This document shows positions 44,101-59,100 of a stretch of 64,000 bases of DNA, in pieces. The DNA is from Eopsaltria australis (lineage: Eukaryota > Chordata > Aves > Passeriformes > Petroicidae). Every line of letters begins with the position of its first letter. Within the stretch, counting starts at the first letter, position 1. A program made the translations under genes and the position numbers. Below the pieces are notes generated by a model. It saw only the letters and a program-made list of their open reading frames with translations. It was not told where the DNA came from and searched no databases. The stretch is from contig JAVTVJ010000230.1 in assembly GCA_034509425.1 (NCBI GenBank), forward strand, positions 434,001-498,000, in the 5' to 3' direction.

Positions 44101-47100
44101 GCAGCCCTCCAGGTCACCAATTCTCATGCACCCACAGGGAAGGGGAAGTTTTGTGCAAGCAAATCCAAACCCATTCTGAAAGTGTCCAACTGGGTGTGGC
44201 TGCTGGACATGGCACAGGGGACACCTTCGTGCTCTCCCCCCTCCTTTGGTGCCTACACACTTCCTCCAACCTGCTCTAAACTATCCACAGGTGAAGCTGA
44301 ACGCTCCAGCAACATCCTCCAAGGCAGACTGACATCCTCAGAGGTTTGAGAGGGTGTTGTGGAAATGAGGGATGGCATTAGCCAGTTAAGCAGAAGAAAT
44401 CAGGCACGGAGACAAATGCCATTAGTGTCAAGTCAGCACACGGGAAGAAATGTCTTCCCTTCAAGTTCCTGCTGCCACAGGCCTCCCAGGCAGCCCCTGG
44501 TCTCCAGTGCCAGCTCACAGAGAGGCTCTGTAAATATGCCATTAGCACTGCAGCCCCCTGCAGCTGCAGCACTGGCCCCTTGCCTGAACAAGCCCTGCAG
44601 GGTGAGCTTTGGGGGAGGAGGGGAGAGGGGTTGCTGCCTGTCGAGGAAGGCAGGAAGATCAGCAGCTGTCTTGGCAGATTAGATGGAACTTGTTTGCAAA
44701 TGCTTGCATTAAAACAGGCTTCTTTGTAATGTGCAAGTCTGTAATTTCAGATCCAGGCTTTCTGAGCTTGTTTCTATTAAAGTACTGTTCTGCAGATCTG
44801 GTGGAAAGACAGTATCTGCTTTATCAGGAATGGAGGGAAACATGGGAATATGAGGAGGGGAAGGAAGAACTCACCTTTTAATATAATTTGCAAAGCAGTT
44901 GGTGACATTCAGCCCCTCAGTGAGTTTTTAAGATAACCATATCTGATATCACCTGACATTCCAACAAGGGAAGCTTTGCTTTAGGGACCAGAAATGCATA
45001 AGAATTTTTTTCCTGTGTTCCAAAATGTTGACACCAAACATTGATAACCCACCAGCAAAATTCATGTAAGCTTTCTAAAAGAAGCTCCTAAGGTGGGTGT
45101 CAAGGCAGAGACAAAAAAGAGAGAAACTCTGTCCAGCTGATGACTCTGTTCCGTATCAGAAAAATCTTCAGACACAAACTGATAGCAGTTTCCCAAGGAG
45201 CATCCAACAATACAAGATGATTTCAATCGGCTGCTCTTTTACCCAGCACTTACTGCTGTTCTCTTCTCTTGCCCAAATCCTTTCACTGGTTTCTGACACC
45301 AAATGAAACCTGAGTTTGGAGTCTGCAGCCAGAGTTTCCCTACAAATGGAGCAGGACAGCAAAGCTCCTTTGAGGGCAGGCTGTGAAGTGACGTGACTGT
45401 GCCACAGGCTGAACACCACTGCAAGGGCACTTCAGCCTGCACACACTGCCAAGGACAAAGCTGTTATCACACTGATTACAATGCACTAAATGACATGCTA
45501 GCACAACTGTGTTCAGTAGCAGTTCAAAGGATGAAATCAACTATCCAATGCACAAGCACACAAGAGCTGGGGTTTTACATGCAGGCAGAATCCTATTTTG
45601 TTAAGGTGATCTTAGAATAATGGTTTAAATAAACAGCACAAAGTCATATCTAATGCAAGAATTTTTGAAGATAGAACATTCATCAGTAATGCAATGAGGA
45701 CAGCAAGAGATCTGATTCTCAAGGTAGTCAGCACATGCAGCAGTGGAAAATGTGTTCTCTAGGCAGCTTTCTGAATGTTTTCTTCCTCTTTTTCGTACTT
45801 ATTATAGCAATTTCCTAGCAATATCCATGGAAAAGTTAACAGTCAAAAACTTTCCTGTAGACTTCAAGACATTTCTTTTGAGGGAAAAGTCTCTTTCACT
45901 TTTAGAGAGGAGTTAATTTGAGTATTACAAATTTTATCATGTTTATCAACACACAATTCAGTACTTACAGGACTTCCATCTGGACCAGGGGGGCCTCTAT
46001 TTCCAAAGTCACCTGGAAAACCCTAAAGCAGAATAGAAAATACCTGTTCTTCATTATTCAAGACATGCAAGGTGGTCTGAACACTGAATTCTTATAGGTC
46101 TGGGGAATTAATACATCATAAATAGAGTCAGGGAGCATGATGGAGGAATGTGAAAAGCAGAAAGTTGCAGCTACACAGTTCAAATGAACAGAATAGTGAT
46201 ATTTGTTTGTCTCCTAAAATCATAAACCCAAAATGATACAACTATATACAATGTAAGCATATGGAAAAATCAGACAACTGAATTACTTTAAGAGCAATAT
46301 TAGACAAGTATTACTTGAATTGTCTTCTTGGAGCCTGTTTTCCGATTTACTATTTTTAACTCAATTTTTTTCCTGTTAGCTTCAACATTCAGTAAAACAT
46401 CTGTTGTTCTTTCCTTAACTCATCCTCAAATATTAATGATTGGCATCTCAGTATGAGATCTCATATTCATTAGAAATCAAAATTTTCATCTTTCTGGCAC
46501 AACATCTTTGTAACCAACGTGAACTCTTGCCTTAGTCTGCATCTAGAGACTGAAACAATAACTCAAGACATAGTAAAGCCTCATTTATTTTATGAGAGTT
46601 TTGACTTCAGCAACTAGATTATCAGAACAGGAAAGAAATCTAATTTGCCAAGTCAAGCATCGAAGCTTGAAACAGAATTTCCATTTTTTGCTTCAGAAAG
46701 AAAATGGAATTCCACCACTTTACTGGCTCTAATCTTCCTTCCTTCCTGTTAGGGTTTTGAAAATTGCTTTACTTCTTTCAGATGTTGCCTACTGCAGAAG
46801 CACATAAGTTGCTGGCGAAAAGTGATTTGATTTTTTGTTTGGGTTTTTTAGGGGCTGTGGGGGTGGGAGGGTGCTGAGAGGGACTTTTTAATGAATTTTT
46901 ATCTGTTTAGTATTGCTAGACAGATCTCACTATTTTACTGGAAGAGCCACATATAGCTAACTAGAAACTCATGCTATTAGTTTGAAGCAGTACCATGAAG
47001 TATTTTCATGATTGCTATCACTGTATGAAATTAAGAGAATGGAGGTAGTATAGATCTACTGAGAAGTCAAAATAATTTTTAATCACAATGTAAGGCCTAC

Positions 47101-50100
47101 ATAAGAGTTAACCAGAAAATTTACAAAATGCTAAGCTGGAAAGGGATTCTACCTGGAAAAATCCAAGCTATGGCACTCAAACCAAAGAGACTTTTCTTGG
47201 AACTGAAAAATCTTACACAGTATTATTAGAGTACTGAGATAACTGAGAGATGCACTGACCTCAAAGAACCTGAGCATTACTAAACCATCTCCATGGGAAA
47301 AAGGAGCAAATTCAATCCTTACAATAATTTTTATGTGAAATTCCCTTCTTTGTCTTCTCACTGTTTCAATACCTTTTTACCTCTCCATGTGTATCAGGAA
47401 CAGTACTTTGAGGCATTAACCTTTCACCTCTGTAAGACCATGTTCAAACCTGCTGCAGGTCAAAGGTACAATTCATTTGGCCTTTTAAAACTGCTTTGTT
47501 TGGAGGGCATCCACACAGCTGTCCAGCTCAGGACTTGCCACAGCAGCATCTTTCCTTAATGGAATGGGGGATATACACCACCATACAATATTATTCCAAC
47601 AGTAGGCAGAAAGACAATATAAAACTGTGTCAGGGAGATGGAAAAAATCACATCATAAATCAAAGTAGTTAAAGCACTGCTTAAGCCATATCTGGCTTCA
47701 GTAACAAGTCAAACTTTTTGCAAAAATGAAGGCAACATTTCATGCACATATATACATGCATACACACTGCCAAAATATGTTGAAACAATTTAATAGCTAT
47801 TAATTCTCATCATCATGCATGATAATGTGATGTAATCTGAGGCAGCCTTTTGTAGCATCTTTTGGGTTGATTTTAGGTGGGGATTTTTTTTGTGCTCTCT
47901 CCTGTTAATTCAGAAAAGCTAAACATAGGAATTTCTCTCACAACAATGAATTTTTTGTTCAGGATCTGATCACAGAACTCACAAATAAGAATCTATAGCC
48001 ATAATTGTAAGATCTGACAATACAGGTCTTCATGCTGTTGCTGCCTTATAATTTTAAAAGTAGAGATTCTTAGGGTAATTGTCAATAAAGCAGATTAATG
48101 GATTCTCAAGATTGCCACTGGTCATTTTTTTTCCCAGCTCTGAAAACATAGCGTAAAATCTTACATATGCAAAATGGATATTTGAGCATGACTACATTGC
48201 TAAAAGCCACCAACTAAGAGGATGAAGCCAAAGATTAATTTATGACCCTTTCCTAAACAACATATTTTGGTTTTACTGCCTACCATTGGTAGATGTTGGA
48301 AGAGGCAGAATTGCCATAACAGACTTGTATATTTTTTTTGAAATTCACAAATGAGGCCTCATAGGGGAATTGAAGGATGCAATGGGACAGTTTTACCAAC
48401 CACACAGAATCACAGATGCTGGTCACAAATGATACAGCACAATCCCAGCACAGCAAGAGTTACAAAAGTGACAGATCACCCACAGTCATCGTAATCACAT
48501 TCTCAACAGCATGTGCCTTTAAACTGATACTGAAAAATCTTAGTAAGTAGAAAAATGAAAGCAAAATGAACAGTCACAAAAGTCTAAAACTGGAAGCAAT
48601 ATAATAATACTACTGTGCAATAACTGTTTTATTAAATCAATATTATCATTTAACATTATTATTAAGCATACAAAGGATGACTATTCATAACTTTAATATA
48701 AAACAGAACCTGAACCATTTTTACAGTAACAATGGACTTGAGTACTGAATTCTTGGTAAAATTTACAAGGTCTGTTCTGACATGTTGACAAATGGTTTTA
48801 ACTAATTACAGATAGAAGAAAATGATGTAAAAATCTTTCCCCAAATAAAAACAAAATGCATCATGCTAACAGGACATAAAATGCATTAAAAATGCTGCAG
48901 AACTAGCCAAATTTTGTATTATGATGATACAACCGAAAGAAATTAAACACATATACTTCTACCATGAAATATTTTCTTAAAATGAATGCAAAACCAATCC
49001 AAAATTAAAACAAGTCCTCACTCTATAGATTCAGGCAATTGAATATTTTGTTCCATTTAAAATATGCCAGAAATGTTACAAATATGAACAAGTGTTGAAT
49101 AAACCTACTAAGTAGCAGCATTTTGTCAATTATAAATTGCTACAATCCCTCGTGTGATCCACTTCTTCTGTATTTTAAAATTACTTTCCAAAAATGAGAT
49201 TATACTTGGGATCTGATTTTTTTCAAAAAGATCTCTGTCAGTCAGACAGGGTTTTAATTTTCTCCAATATTATTAGGGGCAGTTTTGTCCAAAGAAATAA
49301 GTTGCACCCTAGAACAAAAGGTGAGGACCCTGTTTCAGGCACTGTAGAATTCCCATGCCAAATTTCTTTTAATGACAGTGCCCTGCCCCAAAGCATTGTT
49401 AACTCCAGGGCACTGTGCCAAAAGACTGTCATTACAGCTATCATTGTTTGGGGGTTAAAATAACACATCTTCTCTGAGCTTGTAATCCAGCAAAGTACTT
49501 CAGTCCAGGTTCCCATGTGATTGCTCTCCTGGATGGGCCCCACATTAGTAGCCTTTAGTCAAATAAGTACTTTACAGATCATGGAAAGGAATTGGAATGA
49601 ACCTAGGGATTGAGGAAATTGAACATTACAAAGAAATCAATACTGAATGAAGGCAATCACAGACATTATGCAGAGGTGATTTTGGTGTTCTGTCACCTAT
49701 GTGAACCCTCTCTGAGTAGATTTATATAAATACAAGTCCTTACAGAACATAGTCTGGCATGGACAGAAGCTCTGCTCTTACTGGAAATGGAAATAACTGC
49801 TTACTACAGCACATACAAACTGACTGCTATGGGCTGGGACAAACACTGCACAAACCACTACCCTGGCAGTCAGACCCCTCAGTGAAACCTGCCCCAGAGA
49901 CTGACAGTAGAAGGCAAGATGTGTTCAGTGCACTCTGTCACCTCCACTTCCTATTTCACACTGAACACGAACCTTTGATTCCCATCCAGGTTCTCCTCCT
50001 TAAACGCTGCAGGTGACTCACTGGCACAAGACACAGCTAACAACTGCAAGGGATTGATGGCACAGAGCCCTTCTTGCCCCACACTCAATGCAAAAAGCAG

Positions 50101-53100
50101 CATTTCGTCCAAATTATAAGCAAACTACAATATGGTCTGATGGCAGCTTCAGAAAGAGCAGTCTGTAGACTTAATGTCACTTTGCCTTCCTTTATATCAA
50201 AGCAATTCTTGTAGGCCAGTGACCTTTTTGGCCAGTGTTAGATCACACAGAAAACACAACACAATTAAACAGAATCCTCCACAGCTTTCACAGCACACAT
50301 CAAGAGCCAAACCATGATAATCATACTACTGCTGGACAAATTTGTTCAACGTGGTAGATGAAAACCATCTGAACTGCTGAGCACAACTGACTGCACAACT
50401 GGAGAACCCTATGGTGTTTTCCAATGTCAAACCACAGGAAAGTTAAAACTGGAAACTCCTGGATAGCTTCAAAGACCTAAAATAATATGGTTGCAACAGA
50501 AAACAAAACATTTGGCATTGAAGACACACCACAGGAAATATGTAAACCTTGATAATGTATACTTGGCAGATTTGTGTTTATTCTCAGCTGCAGAAATTTA
50601 TGTTAAGTAGAGGACAGCTTTAATTTACTACAATCCAGAAATATCAGACATTAGAAGAAGATGTTTTTCATCCAAACCAACACCAGACTTATGAAGCTTG
50701 CATCATATCTGCACCTTGTGCTAACACCAATTTTACAGAATATATTTGTGCTTCTGTCACCTTCTAAGCCTCCTCATAGCTGACAACAGTAACCTGACAC
50801 AAGGCTCATAGTGATGTCTTCCACAGTTTAAAACATCTAATACTTACAACCTGCACAGAATCTGGAGTTCTGAAAAGTACTAATTGAAAGAACCAGAAAG
50901 CCACCTATGGATAAAAGCAAAACTAACATTTTTCAGTTGATTAAAGTTACAGAATTGATTCCAGGTGGATTTACATTGGCAACAGGAATTGTAACAAGTA
51001 TTAGAATCTTTACCTCTCTCCCTTTAGGACCTCTTTTTCCACGGAGGCCTGGGATACCCTGAGAAAGAAATAGCCCATCATAAGAAGATTTACTCTTCTT
51101 CAATACTTAAATTCAAGTAACTAAACCTGCATTTGATTGGAAAAACACAGTGTGAGAAGCATCATTTTAAAATAATTTTTAACAAGGACTAGATCAAAAT
51201 ATCTTAAGAGAAAATGTCCTACAGCAGAAACACAAACTTCACTGTCTTTACTGTGGCAATATCAGAAAAACTGTGAAAAGGGGCCTTGTCCTGTTTGCAT
51301 CAAAGTACATGTCCAGACAGCCTTTCTGCTCAAGTGCAATAAGAAAAACCTCAAGCACAGAGTGACAGAGATTGACACTTCCATGGCTGGTTCTACTGCA
51401 AAGACCATCCAACAACAGACAAATATTAATTATTGACAAAAAGAAATTCCTTAAATGAAAAATATTCATTCACACTTGGCTGAAGAAAAAAAAAAATAAC
51501 CCTAGTCCTTGCATCTGTATATTAAAGTAAAATAATACTTTACAGATGTTCCCCATTTTACTTTAGCACCAGGGCATTTAATTGATTAGAATAATTTGTT
51601 ATGACCTATTCATCTTTTCTTCACATCAGTTTCACTTTTAGCCAAAAAATACTTAATCACTAAACCCTGTACATTTTCCCCCATTCTAACATATACACAA
51701 ACATCAACATTCCATTAATGTTCCATTAGGCCTACCCTTTCTCCTTCAGGTCCTGGTTGTCCTGCCACACCCGGAGGTCCAATGAAACCCTAAAAATGTA
51801 AGAACAATGCTTGATTTCAAGGCTGCTTGTAGCTCAGTATTGGCCAGTATGGGTTCCTGACACAGGGATTAAATTCAGGTGCATTTGAAACTACTGGTGA
51901 AGCTCTAGAAATTTAAATGTGACTAGGATTTACTCTCCCACCAACAGCAAAAACAATTTCCTGTTACAAGGGTACAAAATCAGTTAATAAAGAAGTACTA
52001 AGAAAGTGTTCTAATACGACAAGGTTCCATCAGATGTATTATTTATTAGAACAGATGAAATCAGAAACTTTTTTCTTAAGTTAATCTTATTCATGAACTC
52101 CATCAGAAAAGAAGTTCTCATCTTTAATAACACTGGGTGATCACTGCTATATGTAAGAGTTCCTACAAGAAAAAAGTTCATCCTAATATAAGCAGAATGT
52201 TTTCCTTATAGTTCAGTCACAATGCATTTCTCTCTCACCATTCCTCAGTTGTATGGAGAAATGGATCCTGCACTACCAGATTCAAACTGAGATTAGAATA
52301 AAAATATTAAATTAGTTACTAAAATAGATTTTTTTGCTTTCATACATCTCCAGTTGTAATGATTTAATTTCTTGGGGGCTTATCTTTTTTTTTTTTAATT
52401 TATGAAAGATTTTTATCTTGTCATCCAGACCTAATGAGTAAGGAAAACAAAGGCACTTCTACTTTCTACAGTTACTCAAAACAGCTGAGATGCAGAGCAC
52501 AGTTTGATTACAGGAATATTTTAAACCTAAAACGCTAAAGATACTTCATATCATGTTGCTCTGCACCTCCATGGCACAGGAATATGTGTCAAGAGGGCTG
52601 TGTCATCATTTTTACTGGAAGTTAATTTTAGAATTCATATACAAGATTTAGCCTTAAGACATGACAGGTGTTTTGCCCTAAAATTACTCATGCATTGGCC
52701 ATTTTTAGCTTTGTACAAACAGAGAAGCAGTAACTTTCAGGAAAGTGACTGGGATCATTTATGTCTTGTTTGTTGAAGGGAGAACAAGACAAAATGCAGA
52801 TGAGAATCTGAACAAAAATAAACTGAAGAAACATAAAAGAAACAATCCCTGAGGGTGCAGTATCTGTTGGCACTTGATCCTGCCAAACTAATTTTTCCCA
52901 TCCCTGTAATGATAACTGACATTAAAAAAACTGTTCCAAAACCCCCAGACATATCTTTAAGAAGCTGCTGCAGGTAAAGGCTTCTAGTAACTACATTAAA
53001 AAAACAAGACAAAAGCAATTCTTGCAACACAATAAGATTATATTAATAGATACTTAAGACCACAATACACTGCTGAGCAACCTATACATGAGCTGAGGGC

Positions 53101-56100
53101 CTGAAAACACCCAGGAAAAGCCTCCTTCAAATCCTAGATGCAACCAGCAGCATACAAGTTTCTGGAAACCTGTGTCTACTCCTTGATGGTGAGAGTCAGT
53201 CAGAAGAAATACTTACACATGCACAAGCATGTGCAGGCATGCACATGTGTCTATTTAAGGAAAACAAAATTACACAGCACCAAAACAAAACAAAAACCAA
53301 CAAACCCACAACCCTCAAGAAAACCCAAACCACCACAAAACAGAGAAAGAGCACCATAAAACACCAAAAAAACCACCCCAGCCAGGGATGAAAACCAATC
53401 TATTTTACTTCCAATACCCAAAACCAAACCTTGAATGCGCAGAGCATGAGGAACCTTCAGTCCATGGGATACATACAACTATGACTGAATCATTCTAAAA
53501 TCTCAAGATCCCTTTTGTGGTTTTTATGTGACAAGACTGTTTCTCTTCATCTACCTCTGCAGCTGTTACAGGTTGCAAATGTCAGATGTGTCTCCCTTCT
53601 TGACAACATCCATTATGGAAATAAAGCTTCAGGCCTGGAACATCTGCTCATCTTCACTCCCAGCCCTCACACACCCAGCATTGCTTTCTGCTCCCTCCTG
53701 AGTGCAACTGAGAGGAAGGGCAACAATGGAAAACTGCTCTACACTGCTCACCATGGGAAAAAAATAAACTCTTGCATGTATATTGAAAGAAACTCTGTAT
53801 TTTCTCATTTGTAGGTTCTGTAAAGGCAGAATGGTTCTGTAGGCATACAACTGGCAGTGCCGAATTAAATTCCTCACCCACTTGCTTACCTACTGTCTGG
53901 GTAAAAATAGACATGCATATCAAAATGCTTAAGATGCTTACTTACTCTTACTCCTTTAGGACCTGGGTTACCTTCTGGTCCAGCTAGGCCCTGTTACAAA
54001 AACACAGGAGTTGCAATTAATTTTAAACAACCAGATATGCTCTACATAAAAGAACAGCAACGGCTTGTGAACTGTAAATTGGCAACACATTCTTGAAATT
54101 TTTAAGATGGAAGAAGGTATCATCAAGTGGTCCCCTGGGACTATGTTCAGAAAGGTTTCCCATTAATTCATGGCTAAAACACAGATCATGACTGAAACTT
54201 CCATTACATTAAAATTATTTCTTCTGGGAGAAATTTTTTTTTCCAGACACAGTGATCAGGATTACACTGACATAATTTCACAGGACTTTTTATGAGCTTT
54301 TATATTTGGACACATTTCAATTATGTTCAAGCTAATGTCAGAATTGCATATGTGGTTCAAATGCTCTAAACATTTTACTTGATTCAACACAAAAATCTTA
54401 CCATCCATTACTCTATAAAATATTGTAATGGAATTTTAAAATATATAGCCGTTACAAATTTAATCCAACAAAACACTGAAGTATTGGTCAAATTCAACCT
54501 TTAAGGAGATACAAAATCATAAAGTCAATTGTTGTCATCTTGGCTCATATACCTTTACATGAGGAAAATACTGAGTATTTTTAGTTTATATCTTATTTGT
54601 ATTACTGCACTGAGGTATCTGTTACCTTATATGTAAATTAATATTTATATAAGTACTTGTGTTTAAAGAAAGCTGCTTTCTGGCTTTATTGGTTCTACTA
54701 AAATACCCCAATGGGAAAAAATCCCAAACTATTAATGTTCTCCTTCCCTAAAGGACTGAAGAAATAATTTCAGCAGTGAAATAAACACATTGGTGAAAAA
54801 TGAGTAGAAATAGGCAGTTTCCTACTGCTCCTGGACTTGAAATTCAACAGAAGAAAAACCACAAAAAAACAACATGAGGTTTGTGAAGGGAGTGTAAAGC
54901 ATTCAGTACTTTGGTAATGCCATTTATATATTCCAGAAAGGAACAGCATTACTGCATCCAACACATCAAAGTTTAAAAGCCATGGGACTCAACATTCCCT
55001 CCAGGCCACTACCAGAGAAAGAGGTTTGTTTCACAGCAAAATGACAGGATGTAAACAAATGCATTTTTACAATTAGTAGTTTCAAAAGTGTTAGATATGG
55101 TAGTTTTGAAAAGAATAAATGAGAAAAACAAAAAAAAAAATGCAAAGACATTTTTATAGTTACTCTACCTGCCTGCCAGGGTAACCAACTGCCCCAATAT
55201 TGCCAGCCATTCCAGGAATTCCCTAAGTGGAAAAAAAAGAAAGAAGAGGAAAATAAACAACAAACATGTTTAATGTCATAGTTTGGAGTTAGTTTTATCA
55301 TTTCTCTTTTAAAACCTACTCATATGATACAGCTTAAGCACATGGAAAAATTACTCTTTGAGCAAGCTACACAGAACACCCAAAAACTACCTCATCATAT
55401 ACAAGTAACTCTGCCAATTTCAGTCACATATCCTTTAAAAAGTGTCTTGCCTTATTTCCATAATTCAAAAATAATTCAGAAGGGTTATAGGAGGCAGGTA
55501 CCTAAAATGAGGTAACTGCACTGGTCTTAGATGTATTTGAAACAAATACATTAAACTTTTCATTAAAGAATCCTTGTGTCCTTACAAAGCCAATTTTTGT
55601 TTTATTTCTTCCAGAATCAGGTCAATATAGAACTGGATTAATCATGAATGTATACAATTCTCTCCACTTTCTTCTTTTCATGTTAAGAATCAACTTTTGC
55701 TTTCCACTAGTTCCCTTTATCTCATTGCTAGATTATAGTCATCACAGAAAATTTCCTGTGAGACTGTAATAAAAATCACTACTCATTCAGTCAAGGTTTG
55801 GGCATAAAACTCATGGCACGAATGATGCCCTTGAGTTTTCATCCCCCTTCAGGTGTTTACCATCTGTTATCATCACCATTTCCTTTTCAGTGTGATCCAA
55901 AAGGAGACTCCTTCCATCTGCTCTGCCATTAGGAGCCTCATCAATGCTAACAAGAGACAGCAGCAACTGGATGTCCTTGAAATTACATTCAGATTTCTTC
56001 TTGAACTGACATAGAAGTGTAAAAAAGCACTGAATAACTATTTCATTTCCTACATTCTAGGAGGTGTAAAATACAATAAACCAGTGGAGGTTTGAAAGAA

Positions 56101-59100
56101 TCCAAAATGTGCCTCTTGTAAGAATTTTACTTTAACATCCTCCAAGTTGGTGTGGTAGTTGAAAAACAAGATGGTCTTTTCCATTTCAGTTAGACTATTT
56201 TACCCCACAGATCTCTACACAGTCTGAATTCTTGCTCAAAAACTGTCCAATATTTCCTTAAGCAGTTTACACTGACTGCTTATATTCAACACTTTCAATG
56301 GATTATACATTCTCCTATCCTAATTGTTCACCTGCAGAGCATAGAGCTCTGTGCTTTCATCCCTTACCTGCTCACCCCGTGGCCCTTGCAGTCCTGGGTA
56401 ACCCTTGAGACCCTGCAGGTAGAGAAAGAGATCTGTGATAAATACAAATAAACAAAACAGACCTTCTTTTTCTACTCTATTCTCTTTTTATCAAAGAAAA
56501 AGAAAAAAAATCCAGACCTGTCTGTCTGCAGAATTAATAAGGGTTACATTTAGCAGATCATATTAAAACTGAGTTAGAGAAACGAACTAAGAAAACTTGG
56601 CAGTTTAGACAATTTCAAGACATCAGTATGTTTAAAGGCAGTTCCAGACTTGTATTCTTTTAAACAAATGAGTACATGGGATGCTGTCACCAGTTACTGC
56701 TGAAACTGAAGAAGGAGATTCTGTACTGTGCATTTCCCGATTCCAAATCCTTGTCACAATGCCCGTTCTGAACAAGGCAGTTCAGAGGAAAGTTGTAGAG
56801 GGTCATCCCAGACTGTTCTAGGACACACCTTCCAGGATACAAAACATCTCTTTTTAAAATTAATATAGAGCAAATTTTGGCTTTTATACTATGGAATTTA
56901 TATTGGTAGTGAGAGCAGCCTCATTCCAAAAATATTCTCTGTGGTGCAGGAACCACAGAAAGAGATGAAACTCTTGAACTTCATTCCCTGGACACTGACA
57001 ATTTCAAGCATATTTTAACTCTTAAAGAAGAATTAAAATAAAGCTGGAATCTGCCATCTCCATCAGTACACTTGAAAGAGGAACCACCTTCTCAAACATC
57101 TTTACACTGGACTAAACACATCCAGACAAGCTGGCCTAAAAGGGTGGCCTGACTGTTGCATGACTGATGCAGAAGCCAAATGTCTGGTCTCCACATCCCT
57201 TGCAAGACATACTGGGAACACACAAGTCCAAAAACTACAGCTTGAAAGACAAAAGACCAAAGCAATCCTTATTCTGGATAGAAATCCATCATAAACTTGG
57301 ACTCAAAGGCATTGACTGAGCAGCAGGAGTGTCTTGGCTGATGCTGAACATCTGCCTGCCTTGCAGCATGATGATACTCATCAGTCAGTACAGACTTGAG
57401 ACTCATTGTAATAAAAAGAAATTCTGCAACTGATTTCAGCAGATCAGGTATTCCAAAGTTTCGGATAAGCTTCTGTGTGACTACAACAGTACTGCTGAAT
57501 GAAATTAATTTTATTGTCATATACAAAATTAAAAGATAAACTTATTTTTCTAGGTGACAAATTTGGCATAAACCTCCTCTTTAGCTTTTGAAATATGCCT
57601 CAGGAAACTATAATTTTTAAAAGTCCCAGCCAACTTTTTATCTCATTAATTTTATCCATTTCATCTTCTCTCTATACTTAAGTAATCAACTGAAGTAGGT
57701 GTAGCTAGAAGAGATCCCCACAGTAGTTTCTTATTTTTGTACTAGAAAAAAGGAAAAGTTATATGCAGAAATGCTCAAAGAAAAGTTTATCACAATTTTT
57801 ACGAAGTGGGTCATTTTAGCTGATTAACACCTGTATGGACAGACTCAAAAAGAAAGTGAGATGAAGGACTGATTACTGCTACACGTATTTCTACACAACA
57901 GCATTTTACTTCTGTCAGAGGAAAACTGCTCTGAACTCATATTTTAGAATAGTACATCCATATTTTTATTCAGAGTTAACATGGCCTTAATTCATTGTCA
58001 CTCACTCAGTGCTGGTTGGGAATGGAGCTAAACCATGCTAAAATGAGTACCATTCCAAAGAGACAGTTTTCACAGAGGTTTCTTTTCCTACGACTTAGCT
58101 AATCCTCTTAAAATTCTTAGTTTTTTATCAGCTTGAGTTTGTATTCTTGAGTGTACCCATATAATTAAGATGCACTTTACTCTGAGCTATGATGAAAATT
58201 AAGAATAAGAATACAAGTTCACATGCACTGGTTTGAAAAATTAATTACCTTCCAAATTCTAATGAAGATTAATTCTCTGACTTAAAAGCTCAATGTGGAA
58301 CAGAATGGTTTGAAGCTTCCAATTACAGACTTCAAACACATTTCAAAAACACAGCAAGTTGTAAGAATAATTTAGTCTGCATGAGAGAAAAAATATTTAC
58401 AGCCAACTAAAACGTAGCAAGTTTCAGTGTCTGACTTCTACCATATGCAGCCCAGTGGGACCCAGACTCAGAGAAGTCTGTATACAGCAGTCTGTATATC
58501 ACAGCAAGGACTGTTTAGGCTGTGTCCTTCCATTTTACTGCTGCCCATTGTGTTTTACCAGAATTTCTAGGTATTTGTTATTGAAATCCAGCACAACATT
58601 GACAACCATACCAGAGTGCCAAGAAATTCCTGTAACCTGAAAAAATCAGTAGGTAAAATGTTATGAGCAATGCTACAACCATCAGCTACAGAGAGAAGGC
58701 AAATCTAGCAAATAAATGGACTCCCATGTGCTGTCACATCAGTCCTCACAATGCTCACTTATCAGCTCCACAGAGTCACCACACTGCCTCCAGTTTTGAA
58801 AAAATGTTTCATCAGAGAATGGCTTTGTTTTACTTTTTCCTTCATAACTCCATTCTATCTTGCTTGCTGATGTTTATTCCACAACTAAGATTTCACCCAG
58901 CAACTCAGCCCAAATATCCCAAGGAATAGAAACAGCACTTTTCTCTCACAGGACTGGAGCTTCCTTCTGCTCAAGGAAAATTGGACTCGGTAGAAGAAGC
59001 ATTGGGAGACACTCAGTAGCATAAAGCTGACAGTACCATAGGCATACTGCTTTTGAAATTTGCTTATCAGCCTTACCCTTACATGATGCCAGAGTAAAGA

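Larger units (their letters stand above)
51790..53945 (-). other. COL24A1: COL24A1 intron e5-e6 (2,156 bp)
   Basis: Contains a 12-base T run at 52385-52396, an alternating purine-pyrimidine inverted repeat near 53215-53250 and an A/C-rich stretch at 53270-53382. Two of the window's longer chance open frames overlap here. Confidence 0.92.

Noticed and set aside
43897..44349. Longest open frame in the window, 150 codons, plus strand
   Set aside because: No recognisable domain, no transmembrane or signal pattern that continues sensibly, no promoter or splice context, and lies in a GC-richer patch where stops are rarer. Expected by chance in 64 kb.
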